Notes: generated from the sequence alone by a model not told the origin. Positions 42,822 to 54,818 are shown, counted from the stretch's first letter. The stretch is 64,000 nt of DNA from Metamycoplasma spumans ATCC 19526 (GCA_000620005.1 JHVF01000001.1:1-64000), one strand, 5' to 3'. Made by a program: numbers and translations.

Positions 42822-43643
42822 TTAGTAGTGTAAATCGTAGATTCATTCTACAAAATTATTTTTGGTTTCTTTGCTTAATTTGTAATAGTTATCATTTTTC
42901 TCATAATCTTTCGGTAAATATCTTTTTGTATAAACGGTTAAATATCCTTTGTCCTTGTCATTTTTTAAACCAAAGCCCAAAACGTCTATAACTTCTAATT
43001 TTGTGTCATTGTAAGAAACTTTATGTTTATAAATACTTTCGGCAAGGGTGTGTCTAGCTATTCTATGCGAAGGGCGTTCACGTGTTATTTCTTGTCAATT
43101 TTTAACTTCTTCACTTAGTTCGGTGTTTGCTTCTGTTTTTAAAACTTTAAAATACTCAAGATTTTCGACCGGGTTTTCAAACCATTTTTCAAAATCTTTA
43201 CCGTAAGGAATAGTGTGGTTAGTGTTTTTTGGTAGATAGAAAAAAGTAACATGATCTAGTTTTGCAAGTTTTTCTTCGAATTGTTTTTTGTAACTTTCTT
43301 TATCGCTATTTTCTTTTTCTATTAATGAAATTTCTAGAGGAACAATGTAAAAATTTTCTTTTTTTATGCCTTCTAAATACGATTTTAATTCCTCTACTTT
43401 TTCAGAACTTTTGAACTCGTATTTTTTAAAAGGTTTTTCAATTAATAAACCATTATCTTTATATCCTTCAGTGTATAGCAAAGGGTTTTCTAGATAATTT
43501 TTGTTATATATGGTTATTTCACCTTCATTTTTTCTTGTGTGAGCTGAGATTGCAAATTGAATCCCTACACCAGCAGAAACTCCGCCGATTACAAAAACCG
43601 GTATTAATGTTGATATTAATATAGTTTTAGTTTTCTTTTTCAT
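42822..43643 (-). CDS. membrane-anchored protein of unknown function
   Basis: 273 residues: Lys-rich start, one membrane segment (about 8-32, no lipobox Cys), then a soluble, charged extracellular part rich in Lys, Glu and Tyr (YKKQFEEKLAKLDHVTFFYL; EKWFENPVENLEYFK). AGGAGTTT precedes the ATG. No family recognised. Its upstream region carries a 7-base C/G run and a pair of inverted repeats (see 43729-43820). Confidence 0.75.
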
Positions 43644-43728
43644 ATTAAACTCCTGATTTTATATTTTTTAATCTGTTGTGTTAATTGGCGTTATATTTAT
43701 CAGTGTCTTATGTTTGTTTGTTTTAAAA

Positions 43729-43820
43729 TAAGATTAAAATGAAAATTCTAGTAAACTAGCCCCCCCTGTTTAAAAGATTTTGTATTCATAATGCCCCTTT
43801 TTGTTTTAATTTTAATCTTA
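43729..43820. repeat. inverted repeat pair around C-runs
   Basis: Perfect 12-bp arms TAAGATTAAAAT (43729-43740) and ATTTTAATCTTA (43809-43820) flank 68 bases that include the palindrome CTAGTAAACTAG (43748-43759), a C7 run (43760-43766) and a later C4. The segment is upstream of the gene at 42822-43643. No transposase; may be a promoter-control site or a small relic. Confidence 0.45.
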
Positions 43821-43927
43821 ATCAAAAGAAGAAATTAATTATTTTATTTATCTTTGTTTAAATTGCAAAAAAAATTTCCATTTTAGAAAAATATTAAAAT
43901 TTGTGTGCAAATTTTTGATTTTTAAAA

Positions 43928-43947
43928 AAAGTAGCAATCGCTACTTT
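43928..43947 (-). terminator. terminator of the S66 peptidase gene
   Basis: 8-bp stem AAAGTAGC / GCTACTTT containing the stop codon, followed by T7 on the minus strand. The bases 43644-43927 hold no other gene. Confidence 0.8.
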
Positions 43948-45014
43948 AACTTTGGTCAGTATGTTGTTATTTTCTGTTTATTAATGTTAACTTTAATTTT
44001 ATTATTAAGAGCGAGCATCATTTTTGGATAAGAGTGGCCTATATTGATATTGTATACGACACTTAAATTCGGATACTTTTTAAAGAAGTTTTTAAAGATT
44101 TCGATATATTCTAATAAATAAGCTTCATCTTGAGGCTTTCCGATTATTACAGCACGGAGTTTAGAAAAGCAATTTGTTGTTTCTAAATTTTTTAGCATTT
44201 TATTAATTTCTTTTGGTGTTGGTTTTTCTTCGGATGTTTCTAGTAAAAGAATCTTATTTTCAAAGTTAGTTTTATTAGTAAATAGGTTATATTTTTGATT
44301 AATTGAGTGTTCTTCAACATTTTCGGAATTACAAATTCTATCAATACTATCTAAACAACCACCAACTAAAATCCCTTCAAAGGCTTTTGGACCTTGAATT
44401 GAAATATAACCATATTGTTCTTTGTGTTTAGGTCTTGGAATATTTATTTGCTTTGAGCTAAAATCTTTTCTTTCTTTGTATCAATATTTAGAAGGTCTAT
44501 AAGTTTTTTTCTTACCTTTGAACATAAAATCAAAAGCAGTTGCATGGTAAGGCAACATGTTTCTATCTAGTTCTGCTAGATCAGTAATGAATGCTAATCC
44601 ATAGAAGCTTGACAACCCTAATTTATTAAACATTAAGTGATTGATTGTTGTATCTGAATAACCCAAAAATATTTTTGGGTTGTCTCTTAAAATTTCTGAG
44701 TTGATTTTGCTGTCTAAAATATAGGGTAGTGTTCTATAAGTATCAAAACCACCAATTGCGCAAACAATTGCTTTTATATTATTATTATTTAACAATTCAA
44801 TTAAATCTTCAGCTCTTTTGTCTGCGTTTTTATCAATATATTCTAGCCCCGACAAACAATGTTTAGAAAATACAGGGTTTAAATTCATTTCTTTTATTCT
44901 TTTTATACCTAGTTTAACCTGGTGTTGGCAACTTTTTTCTCCGAGCAACCCGCTTGATAAGCTAATTATTCCGATTTGGTCATTGTGTTTAAGTTTTTTT
45001 AATGTTTTTATCAT
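43941..45014 (-). CDS. S66 family serine peptidase (LD-carboxypeptidase/MccF-like)
   Basis: 357 residues, cytosolic. Nucleophile Ser in FLGYSDTT (S120), then LLETSEEKPTP with the Glu, and INIGHSYPKMMLALN with the His, the S66 Ser-Glu-His triad. Known members either trim murein tetrapeptides (LdcA) or cleave peptide-nucleotide antibiotics (MccF). With no cell wall here, the first role makes no sense for self-made murein; a peptide-recycling or detoxifying role is a guess. Several TGA Trp. Confidence 0.88.
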
Positions 45015-45053
45015 ATACTTATTTTAATACAAAATAAGATTTAAGGAGCAACC

Positions 45054-45950
45054 ATGAAAATAGGACTTATTGCAGAATTTAACCCGTTCCATAATGGACA
45101 TATTTATTTAATTAATGAAATTAAAAGAAAATATAATAACTCGTTCTTAATAGTTGCTCTGTCTTCTGATTATGTTCAGAGAGGAGAAATGGCTTGCGCT
45201 CCTTTTGAGCAAAGAAAGAAAATTGCAATGGAATACGGCGTTGATAAAGTTGTTGAATTAGACTTTTTAACATCAACTCAGGCGGCACATGTTTTTGCAA
45301 AAGGATCAATTGACTTACTTTTAAACCAAGGAATTGATGCATTAATTTTTGGTGTTAGCGACACTGATGATATTAATAAATATATTTATGCGGCTATGGC
45401 GATAAAAAATAATATTGATCAATATAATGCAGATGTAAAAAAATACCTTAAAGAAGGAAAGTCTTATGTTCTTAGCTCATATTTAGCCCTTGGAAACTTA
45501 ATTGGAGAAGAAAATATCCCAGCTGATATTTTGGGTTTAGAATATACTAAATATATTATTTTTAATAATATTGATATAAAGCTTGATTGTATCAAAAGAA
45601 CAGCTGTACATAACTCTTTAGATACAGAGGGCATTTATGCATCAGCAACAAAGTTAAGAGAAATGCTAAAAAATAATGAAGATATATCAAGATTTTCTCC
45701 AATGAAAATAGAATATCCGTTTCCCAAAATTGAAGATAAATATCAAGAATTTCAAAGTATAGTTATAAATAATAGCGCTGAATATCTAGCTAATATTCAA
45801 CTTGTTTCAGAGGGTATGGAAAACCTTTTTAAAAAGAATATTGATATGCCGACATATGAAGAATTTGTTGATGCTTGTACTTCAAAACGATATACAAAAT
45901 CAAGAATAAGAAGAGTGATGTTATACATTTTATTGGGAGTAAAAAAATAA
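45054..45950 (+). CDS. tmcAL: tRNA(Met) cytidine acetate ligase-like nucleotidyltransferase (TmcAL/YlbM)
   Basis: Nucleotidyltransferase with the HxGH-type motif FNPFHNGHIYLI near the start, then LSSDYVQRGEMACAPFEQR and the RNA-binding-looking end TSKRYTKSRIRRVMLYILLG. The Bacillus enzyme makes N4-acetylcytidine at the wobble base of elongator tRNA-Met. At 298 residues this copy lacks the C-terminal region of the roughly 400-residue Bacillus protein, ending just after the KRYTxxRxxR segment. AAGGAGC precedes the ATG. Confidence 0.85.
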   Translation: MKIGLIAEFNPFHNGHIYLINEIKRKYNNSFLIVALSSDYVQRGEMACAPFEQRKKIAMEYGVDKVVELDFLTSTQAAHVFAKGSIDLLLNQGIDALIFGVSDTDDINKYIYAAMAIKNNIDQYNADVKKYLKEGKSYVLSSYLALGNLIGEENIPADILGLEYTKYIIFNNIDIKLDCIKRTAVHNSLDTEGIYASATKLREMLKNNEDISRFSPMKIEYPFPKIEDKYQEFQSIVINNSAEYLANIQLVSEGMENLFKKNIDMPTYEEFVDACTSKRYTKSRIRRVMLYILLGVKK

Positions 45951-45980
45951 ATTAAATATAATTAATTTATTAGTAACAAT

Positions 45981-48900
45981 ATGAAAATTAAGGGAAAAAT
46001 CTTGTTTTTATCAATGTTATCAACAACATTGCTTTTACAATCTTGCATAACAAAAAGAGTTGATGAAAAAGTAGATATAAAAGATATAAATATAGAATCA
46101 TTTAGCATTAATAATATATTAGAAAATACTGCCGATTTTGATTTTACATTTAATCATCTTTTAAATATTAAAAATATTGAAATACTATATACAAAAAAGA
46201 ACAATAACTCTGAGTTTGTATTTAGGAAAATTATTAACGAAAATACAAAAAGTGTTTTTATAAAATTGAGTAATTTACAACCCTATACTGAATATGAAAT
46301 ACGTAAAATAAAAGTTATCACTAATATTGAAAAAGAAATTACTTTTGATATTAATAAAATTTTTAAAACTAAAGCAAATAGAAATATAGAAAATTTTTCA
46401 TTGGTTCAAGAAGATTCTGAATTTGTTGATAAAGTAAAATTAAAAATAGTAGCAAGCAAAGAAAACATTGAATATGAAAATTTAGAGTTGAATATAGATT
46501 ATAGTTTAGCTAACGAAACTAAACTATTAAGTTTAAAAACCACTGTCAATAAAAATAATATTGTTTATTTGGATGTTATACCGAATGTTGATTATATAAT
46601 CAGAAAAATATCACTATCGAAGGACAATAGCATTATTTGAAGAACCGAAAGAGAACTTGAAATAAAAAACTCTTTTAAAATTGCTTCGTTTGCCTTAAAT
46701 AAAGAAAATAAACTTTTAAATTTAGCCTTAAAAGCTGAAAATCTGAATTTATCAGGTCAAAAAGTTAAATTTAAATTTATAGATGCATCTGAAGCTGATG
46801 CTTTTGAAATCGAAAAAGAATTTAACGATGAAATCTCAGTCAGTTTAATTAATCAAAAACAGGAATCAAAAACTTATAAATTGTCTGAAATATTGATATC
46901 TAAAAATGGAAATTGGAAGAGCGTTAAAAATTTTATAGATCATGAGCTAATATTTTCGCTATTTGATGGTGTTGAAATTGGTAATATTAAGCTTTTAAAT
47001 AACACAGAAAGTTTTCTAAAAAAATCTATTGAAGTTGAGTTTAATCAAATTTCTTCTGAATACTTAGGCAAAGAATTCAAGGCCATAATTATTGATGACG
47101 AAGGCAATAAAGTATACTCTTCTCCAATAACAATTTCAAAGGATATTAGTAATTTCACATTTGATTTTAGTAATTTGAAAGCGGCTACTAGATACACCTT
47201 GAAAAATATAGAAATTTTTAATGAGGGACAGTGAATTAATTTATTAGTTAATAATTCGTTAAATTTCTATTTTGAAACAGAGCAAGACTATAAACAATTT
47301 TCGGGCTTGTATCATTTTGAAAATGCGAATGTTATCTCTTATGAAGACATTAATGTTATAGATTGTGGTTTGACTAAATTTGATTTAAATAAATTAAAAT
47401 CCGATTTAAATTATTCGAGTTATTTCGAAGCTCTTAATTCGCAAGTTGAAGATGTAAAATCATCAGATACTATTTCTAATTATTTGTTTAAGAGTAAAGA
47501 CAATATTGACATACATAACATTTTGATAGAAGATAATAATATTAAAATTTCTTTATCTAACCCTGACGTTGAAATTAAAAAAATTAGCTTCATGGTTAAA
47601 AGTTATGATGAGCACAACCAATGAACAAAACTTGTTGAAGGTCACAAAGAAAATTCTGAGTTTATTATTCCAATTAGTCAATTAGACCCAAGGATAAACC
47701 AGTATATTATTACTGATTTTATTATTAATGACGAGTATTTAACAAGACTTGACTTTTCTGAAAAATATATTGCTAAAATAAATAAAAATATTGATTTTGG
47801 CGTTAGAGATTTTAAAGTTTATAAAGATGAAGATGCTAAACTTCTTAAAGGATCAATTGCTTTTGATTTTAATGCTGAAGATGCAAAATTATTAAAGGAT
47901 AAAGTATTTGTTTTAGTTTTTAAAACAGAGGAGAAAAAGTTTGTTCCTAAACTTGATGTATTTGGTCAAATAATTAATGAATCTGAAAATTTTAATAAGG
48001 AAAATCAAATTAATAATATTAAGAAAGTTTATTTAAATTTTGAAGATTTGGCCGAATTTAATATGTCAAATTTTCAAGAAAAATTAGTGTATAAACTTGT
48101 TGCAATTGATGTTTTAAACAAAGGCAGTTATACGGAATTTTTAAATAGAAAACAGATAAATTCCGATTTTAAGTTTTCATTTAATTTTAATTGAAAGCCA
48201 AATTTTGTTTTATCTGATCAGCTGGAAAGCGAAACTATTGGCGAGGATAAAATAAAAATATCGGCAGCAAATTTAAAAGAAAATGCTAACAAAGTTAGTG
48301 GTTATGACTCGATTGATTTCAGTGTACAGAATTTACAAAGTCTTTTAGTTTATAATTTTGAAACATTTTACGAAAAAAAGAGAAACGAACACAAATCACG
48401 TCCTGAATCAAAAAAATATACAATAAAAAAGGATAATGTTATCCAGTCGTTGCACTGATTTAGACCGCGAGAAATATTGGAAAAAACCGTGTTTAAAGTT
48501 GATCAAAATAAATCTACGGCAGAAGTTTCTAAAAATCTAAATTCGATAGTGGGTCTAAATAACATAAATGATGAAGATGTTATTTTGTGATTTGTTTTCG
48601 AGCTTGATGTAAATCCTGCAAAACTAAACGCAATAAACGAATTTAACACGCCTTTTTCGAGAGCTATAATTCCAGTTTCTTTAAAACATATTAGAGAAAA
48701 ACGCAATATTAATGATGTTAAGTTTTATTTAGATTATAAGGCCGAAAATTCTGAATTTCAAGTTGATATAGCTAAGAAAGTCATGTGCAATGTTCGCTTT
48801 GACTTGTCTTTAGATAATTCTAATAATCTTAAACTATCAGTTTTATCAAGAAATGGTGCAAAAATTAATAATTTAATTTGGAACCACAACAACTCAAACG

Positions 48901-50186
48901 AAAGATCTATATATTTGAATACTGCCCAATTTATTGTTAATTGGATACAAGATAAAAGTATAACTACTCCTAAATTATCTTATTTAGAAACTGAAAAAAC
49001 AGATAATAATACAATTGAATCAACATCAGTAATCTCAAGAGATACCTATGAATTGGTTAATGATATTAAATTGGGTAGTGAGGCAAGAAGATTATTTAAA
49101 GGCGATAAATCAAAAGGAATCGAAGAAGCGAGATCAAGAGCTTATAGTCTAAGTGCCTTATCGGATGGAACTTGAAATGTTATTGCTAAAGTTAATGAAG
49201 ATCCCGCCGATTATAGATTTTGAGTTTCTGCAAATTATCACGTTTGAAACACAAGAAGGCAAGATGATAATTGAACAAAATCAATAACCAAAGAAGGGCG
49301 TGAAATGATAGTAGCAAAAAATGCGCAACTTGTAAGCCCAACTTTAATAGAACACGGCCCGGGTTTATCGATTGAACCAATATATCGTAAGCATGAGTCT
49401 TATCCCGATATTGAAGCTACTGGGAATTTATTTATATTAGATAATATGAACTCTATTGATAAGATAACATATACTTTGATGTATAACTTTAAGGAAAATA
49501 TTCATAATTCGGGAGTTGATAAGTATTATAACAATATTGGTGAGATTGAAAATCCTAATAAAAACAATGTTTTAGATGTTGCCTTTGTAATCGCTGATTT
49601 TAGCCCAATATTTAAAGAATTCGAAGGCAAAGATCTTAACACATATAGAAAAGCCAACGGAGAACCCTTACAAGATAAAGAGAAAAAATCTATCGAGCAT
49701 TTCTTGAGTTTCAAGAAATTAAAACCACTTCAAAAAAGCGAGTTAAATTACTTTTCTAATTCTGACTCTAATTTAAACTTGTATATAGGTAGCATTCCTA
49801 AAGGGTATACTAAAAATGAACATGGGCGCGTACAAGGCGCACGTTACCGTGAATATATTTACGGAAATAATAGAAGGCCAATTGGTGTAACCGCAGGAGA
49901 AGATATGGATTCATATGTTTTTGAATCCGAAGTTGCATATACCGATTTGGCTAACGGTTCATCAGGTTCTATGGTCTATGATAGCGAGGGCAAATTATTT
50001 GGAATGAATGTACAGGGGAGTGCCACTTCATATAATAGTTTTTTAATTTTAGACAATAGATTAAATTCTTATTTTGGATCTGCGCAAACAATTTATAATC
50101 CCAATACTTTTTATTCGAAAATAAAGAAATTAAGCTATTTATATCCGGATAAATATTTTGATATTTTTAAAGAACAAAAAAGTTAA
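45981..50186 (+). CDS. giant lipoprotein with Fn3-like repeats and DUF31 serine protease domain
   Basis: 1401 residues in one frame through many TGA Trp codons; I read 47625-48783 codon by codon and found no stop. Lipobox LLLQSC (C22). Repeats of about 100 residues near 99, 199, 303 and 405 share N-L-x-x-x-T-x-Y-x-I/L-x-x-I, like beta-sandwich domains. The last 330 residues are a trypsin-like DUF31 peptidase: ANYHVWN (H1087), VLDVAFVIAD (D1199 in LDVAF) and GSSGSMV (S1328). DUF31 proteins include mycoplasma immunoglobulin protease (MIP). No MIB-like partner gene is adjacent. TATAAT 18 bases upstream; no Shine-Dalgarno. Confidence 0.85.
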
Positions 50187-50193
50187 TGAAAAA

Positions 50194-50224
50194 ACTAAAA
50201 CCCAGGCTTACTCTGGGTTTTAGT
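50194..50224. terminator. shared terminator of the DUF31 lipoprotein and K+ channel genes
   Basis: Perfect 12-bp stem ACTAAAACCCAG / CTGGGTTTTAGT, 7-base loop; the right arm holds the channel gene stop. Confidence 0.9.
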
Positions 50225-51272
50225 TGTCTTCTTGTGAATCCGTCTCATTTGGTTCGTTATTTTTAGATTCTAATTTTTTTCTATATTCTTCTTCACAAAC
50301 CGGTATTTTCTCTTCCTTTTCATCTAGTTTTCGGTTTTTTAAGTCCGCCATAAATGCACCGGCGATTAGTCCGGAAGGAATGGCAATGATTGCAATACCT
50401 AATAATGAAATTATAATAACTATAACCCTGGCATTAACTGAGTGAGGAACAAAGTCTCCATAACCAATAGTTGTTAATGTTATTGTTGCAAAGTAAATTG
50501 CTTCAAAAATGTTTTTTACAACATTATTTCCTAACGCTAGATATTCAGGGTTTTGTTCGGGATTTTCAACATTATTTTTGGCCTTTCATAATTCTTGTTG
50601 TTGATTTAGTCATTGAGTTTCGTTGTTATAAATTAATAAAGCAAAAATAATGATTAGAAATAAGATGATTGTAAAAACGTAAATTAAAACTTTTCTTTGA
50701 CGAGAAAATACATTTAATATTACTTTGAAAGGTGTTATTAATTTTAAAACAAGAAATAATCTGAAAACTTTAATGATGTTTAAAGCGCTTAAATATTTTA
50801 AGCCCTCTTTTTCTTGCGAATTTTCGGGTGTAAAATAAGAAATAACATTTAGCGAAGAAACTATACATAAAAACATAATAACTGCCGGTCCTGAAATTAA
50901 ATATTTTAGTCAAGCTATTTTGTGTTCATATTTATAACCCTTTTTATACGATGCAATATAAGAATAAGTTATTCAATGCGCAATGTAATCAAAAATGAAT
51001 ATACAAAGTCCTGATATTTGAAAGATTTTCATCATCTCTTGTCAGTTATGTCTTCAAGCTTGCCCAGGATTAATTAAGGCTAAAAATGAAAGTGTACAAG
51101 CAAAAACAACAAAAGCAGCATAGATAATTTGTAAAAATAAAATTCGCTTAGCCTTTGGTTTTAAGAAATCCGGTAGTTCTCTTTCACCTCAAATTGTATG
51201 AGCAAAAATCTTAAAGCTATAATGTATATCTTCAATTTTTCTTAATGATTGTTTGTTATTGTTATTGTTCAT
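50220..51272 (-). CDS. voltage-gated-type potassium channel
   Basis: 350 residues, six membrane segments and a re-entrant pore loop with the K+ filter TLTTIGYGD (TTIGYGD 267-273). The S4-like segment (IIKVFRLFLVLKLITPFK, near 166-183) has only a few positive residues, so voltage sensing is uncertain. The C-terminal tail is acidic and cytosolic (LDEKEEKIPVCEEEYRKKLE). No RCK domain. Poly-Asn start (MNNNNNKQSL). TGA Trp present. Confidence 0.9.
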
Positions 51273-51291
51273 ACATCTATTATATTTTAAA

Positions 51292-51311
51292 AAAATAGCC
51301 GAAGCTATTTT
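51292..51311 (-). terminator. terminator of pepO
   Basis: 8-bp stem AAAATAGC / GCTATTTT closed by a TTCG tetraloop on the minus strand, followed by T7. Confidence 0.88.
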
Positions 51312-51318
51312 TTGAAAA

Positions 51319-53229
51319 TTATCAGATTTTAACACGTTTTTTAGGGTCTAAATACATTTTATCACCCTTTTTAATGTTAAATGTTGTATAAAAATCATCT
51401 GAGTTTTTAACTTGAACATTAACTCTCAATTTTGCAGGTGCATGAACGTCTGTATCAAGAAGCATCTTTTGAGTTTGTTCTCTGTATTTTGTTCTTCAGA
51501 TTAAAGCGAAGTTGGTATAGAAATCTTTTGCTGAAAAGTCGCTTTCTAATTTAGCGGCTTCTAAAGCACATGAAAGACCTCCGGCATCAGCAATGTTTTC
51601 TGAAACAGTTAAACGGCCGTTACATTTACCAACATCGGTTTTAACACCATCGAATAGCTCAACCATTTTTTCAGCTCTCATGTCAAACTGTTTTCTGTCT
51701 TCTTCTGTTCATCAGTTAATCATGTTTCCGTTTTCATCGAAGTTAGAACCATTGTTGTCAAAAGCGTGAGAAATTTCGTGAGCAATTACTGCTCCAATAC
51801 CGCCGTAATTTTTAGCGCTTGATTGATTTTCACTATAAAACGGAGCTTGTAAAATTCCAGCAGGGAAAACTATTTTATTTTGACTTGGGCTAAAGTATGC
51901 ATTAACCATAGCTGGTGTCATTGATCATAAGGTTTTGTCAATCTTTTTAAGATATTTATCAAAACGATCTTGTTTAATAATTTTTGTAAATTCTAAAGAG
52001 TTTTCAAATAGATCATTTCATCCTTCGTAATTTTTAACAATTAGTTTTTCATAATATCCATCAATTGTTTCAGGATATCCTACATAAACTTCCATTTTAT
52101 TTAATTTTAAGATGGCTTTTTCTTTAGTTGCTTGACCTAATCAATCGTTTTCTAATAATCTGGCCTTATAAATATTAATCATTTTGAAAATCATATTTTC
52201 AAGGTTTTCTTTATTTTTCTTTCCAAAATATGTTTCGCCGTAGTATTTACCATAAACCATTTTGTAAAATCCGAATGTTACGGCATCAAGTGCTTGTCTT
52301 TTGTTATTAGGGGTTTTCTTTTGACCTCTTAAAGCCATTTGGTATTCTTTAGCAATATCACGTGTTTTATAATTCAAATATTGAGCCTTGTCAATAATTG
52401 TGTGAATATATAAAAATGCTTTATATTCATCAAATGCTTCAGCAATTAAAACTTCATTATATTTTTGAACTAAAGTTTTAGATACTGAAATAATTACATT
52501 AACATCTTGTTTAACTAATTCTTTTAGTATTGCACTAAATTTAAAGGCTTTAATGGTTTTGTCAACTTCTTCCATTTCTACTGGATTATATATATTTGAC
52601 ATAACCGCACTTTCTTCAGCTGTTAAAAGAAGCGGAGAAATTCTTGTATCTCATTTTAAAGCAAGTTCTACTAGCTTTTTATTTTCTTCTTCATTTTTGT
52701 TTACCTTTGCTAGTAATTTCATTGCCATGTTACTCCAAATTTTGTATAGCTCAGCCTTTTTATCAGCATTTTCATAATATCTTTTTTCTGGCAAGATTGC
52801 ATGTGGGTCAGAGATATAGATAGTTTCTTGATCACTATTTTTGAAATCTGTCATTACAAATAAAGGAATTGGCATTGCTAAATCTAATAATGTTAACTCT
52901 GCATATTGTTTTTCTAAATCTGCTCAAGAGTTTAGTTTATTAACTCTATCTAATAAATTTAATAAAGGTTTAACGCCACTCATTCTTCTTTGTTTTCCGT
53001 TAGAAACTAATTTGTAATATTTGATCATTTCTAGCATTGCGGGATTGTTTTTTAATTCACTATCATCTTTTACTCATTTGTCAAATAAAGAAATCTTTAG
53101 TTTTACTAGTTGATCATCAATTGATGAAAATGAACCTATGGCAGTTTTATGTGCGGGTATTTCGTGTTTTTTAGCTCACTCAGCATTGATTGCTTCAAAA
53201 AAGTCATCTTTTATTAATTTTTTATTCAT
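51319..53229 (-). CDS. pepO: M13 family zinc endopeptidase PepO
   Basis: 636-residue neprilysin-type oligopeptidase, no signal peptide, so cytosolic or unconventional release. Zinc site HEISH (H484, E485, H488) with the distal Glu in SENIADAGG (E544), substrate strand VNAYFSP, and the family C-terminal Trp restored by reading TGA as Trp (RVKIW). A TAGGAGG overlapping the upstream stop is the ribosome site. Degrades peptides for amino acid supply. Follows the GGDEF-EAL-like gene by 8 bases. Confidence 0.96.
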
Positions 53230-53237
53230 ATAGCCTC

Positions 53238-54818
53238 CTATTGTGTATATAAAATATCTTGTGTGTGTTTATATAAAATCTTACGATAGCTTTTGTAGTC
53301 TAGCTTTTCGAAAATAATTTTTGTGCCATTAGCATTTAATTTATCAAATAAACCATTCATAAATAGTAGGATTTCAGGTTCATTTAATCTGCTTGACAAT
53401 TTACAGTCAATAATAACGAATTTTACTCAGTTATCGACTATTGAAAGAATGTCTTCATTAATACTGCTAATTTTTAAGCAAAAGCCCCGTTTTTGTTTTT
53501 CGCTTTTAACAATATTTTCTTTTATTTTTTTAATTGCTTTAAATGTTGTGAACTCAATAACTTGTAAAAAACCATCAAAATACTTATTAGCATTTGCAAT
53601 TTTTTCGAAATCTATTGCATTGAAGATAAAGTCTTTAAGTGTAATGATTGAATAATTAGGTCTAATATGTCTAATTTGGCTATAAATGTTCACATATATA
53701 TTTTTATAGATATCTAACTGGGTCAACGTTTCTGCGTCTTTGCATCCTAATTCAGAAAAAACATCTGGTATTATCAGCTCTTTCATTTCTGTTTTTTGGC
53801 CCTGTAAATTTCTAAAAATAATTTTTTTACTTTCAAGATTAACATTGGCAGACCAATTTAAAATATTTTGATAAGCTAATGAAAATTGATGGTATTTTTC
53901 ACTTTCTAATACATTTTTATCAGGCTCGAATGACCTATATCTTTTGTCTGTAATTGAATAAATTTTTAAATAATCAAAAAACTTTTCAAATTCATCTTTT
54001 GTTTTTTTGATTAATAACGAGCTATCAATAATAAATATTTGCCTATAAAGCTTTATATAGTTATAAGACCATTCGACGAATTGCGAAGCGACATATTTAG
54101 CTCTATTATTGCCAAATCTTGATTCGGTAAAAACAAAAAACAATTTATTTCAATCTAAAAATACTTTTACGCCTTGAATTGAATTTTTGATTGCGTTTTC
54201 CTTAAATAGATTAATAAAGTTTTGAACATTGTATATATTTTTGATATCGAGCGTGAATAAAACAGCAGTGTATTTTTCTTTTGGTTGCGATAAAAAAGTT
54301 AAGTTAGTTTCAATATCCTCAAAAACTGAGTTTTCTCTAATATCTTTTTCTTCTCATGAAAAACCAGCCATAATTTGATCGTTATCATAATTTTGTATGG
54401 TTATGTTTACATAAGTAATTAATTTAGAATCATAAGGAGAAGTTATTTCAGTATCAATAGATTCATTTAAATTATTTTGCAATATATCCATAAATTTTTC
54501 TTTAGTATATTTGTCAAATACTGCAATAAAGTCGTCTAGTTTTACTCATTGACCGCTAATTATATTGAGTTTTTTGTAAAATCATGGTTCATTGTACATT
54601 GCTGAATCTGGGTTAGCAATTTTTATTCTTAATTTATTCATATCTATTAATAAAACCAAATCGCCATTAGAATTTTGTATTTTATTTGCTTTAGTCTTTG
54701 TTATAAAGTAAACAGCAGTTAAAGTAACTGAAATAATAAAAACAATTAATAAAACTCATAATGAAATAATGTCTGCATTTGAGCTACTATGATTTATTTT
54801 TTTTATAAGATTATTCAT
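53238..54818 (-). CDS. membrane protein resembling a degenerate GGDEF-EAL protein
   Basis: 526 residues: one membrane segment (18-40), then two domains. Residues about 175-275 read like a GGDEF fold without its catalytic signature: TAVLFTLDIKNIYNVQNFIN matches the first strand and helix, and FLDWNKLFFVFTE (220-232) stands where GGDEF should be. Residues about 305-526 follow an EAL order: LAYQNI (YQPI position), IIFRNL (EAL position), IIPDVF, IEFTTF, KISSIN (DDFGTG position), IIDCKL (KIDxxF position), IIFEKLD, ILYTQ-stop. All catalytic residues are replaced. Mycoplasma databases may list it as MHO_4530-type (memory, unchecked). Start overlaps the pcrA end. Confidence 0.6.

Noticed and set aside
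42498-42991. Plus-strand open frames of 64 and 74 residues
   Set aside because: Low-complexity AT-driven frames without ribosome sites, the second antisense to the terminator and end of the gene at 42822-43643.
43644-43940. Small insertion sequence relic
   Set aside because: Inverted repeats are present but there is no transposase fragment and no target duplication that I can see; kept only as a repeat.
47625-48780. Frameshift within the DUF31 lipoprotein gene
   Set aside because: Codon-by-codon reading shows an open frame with three TGA Trp codons joining both halves.
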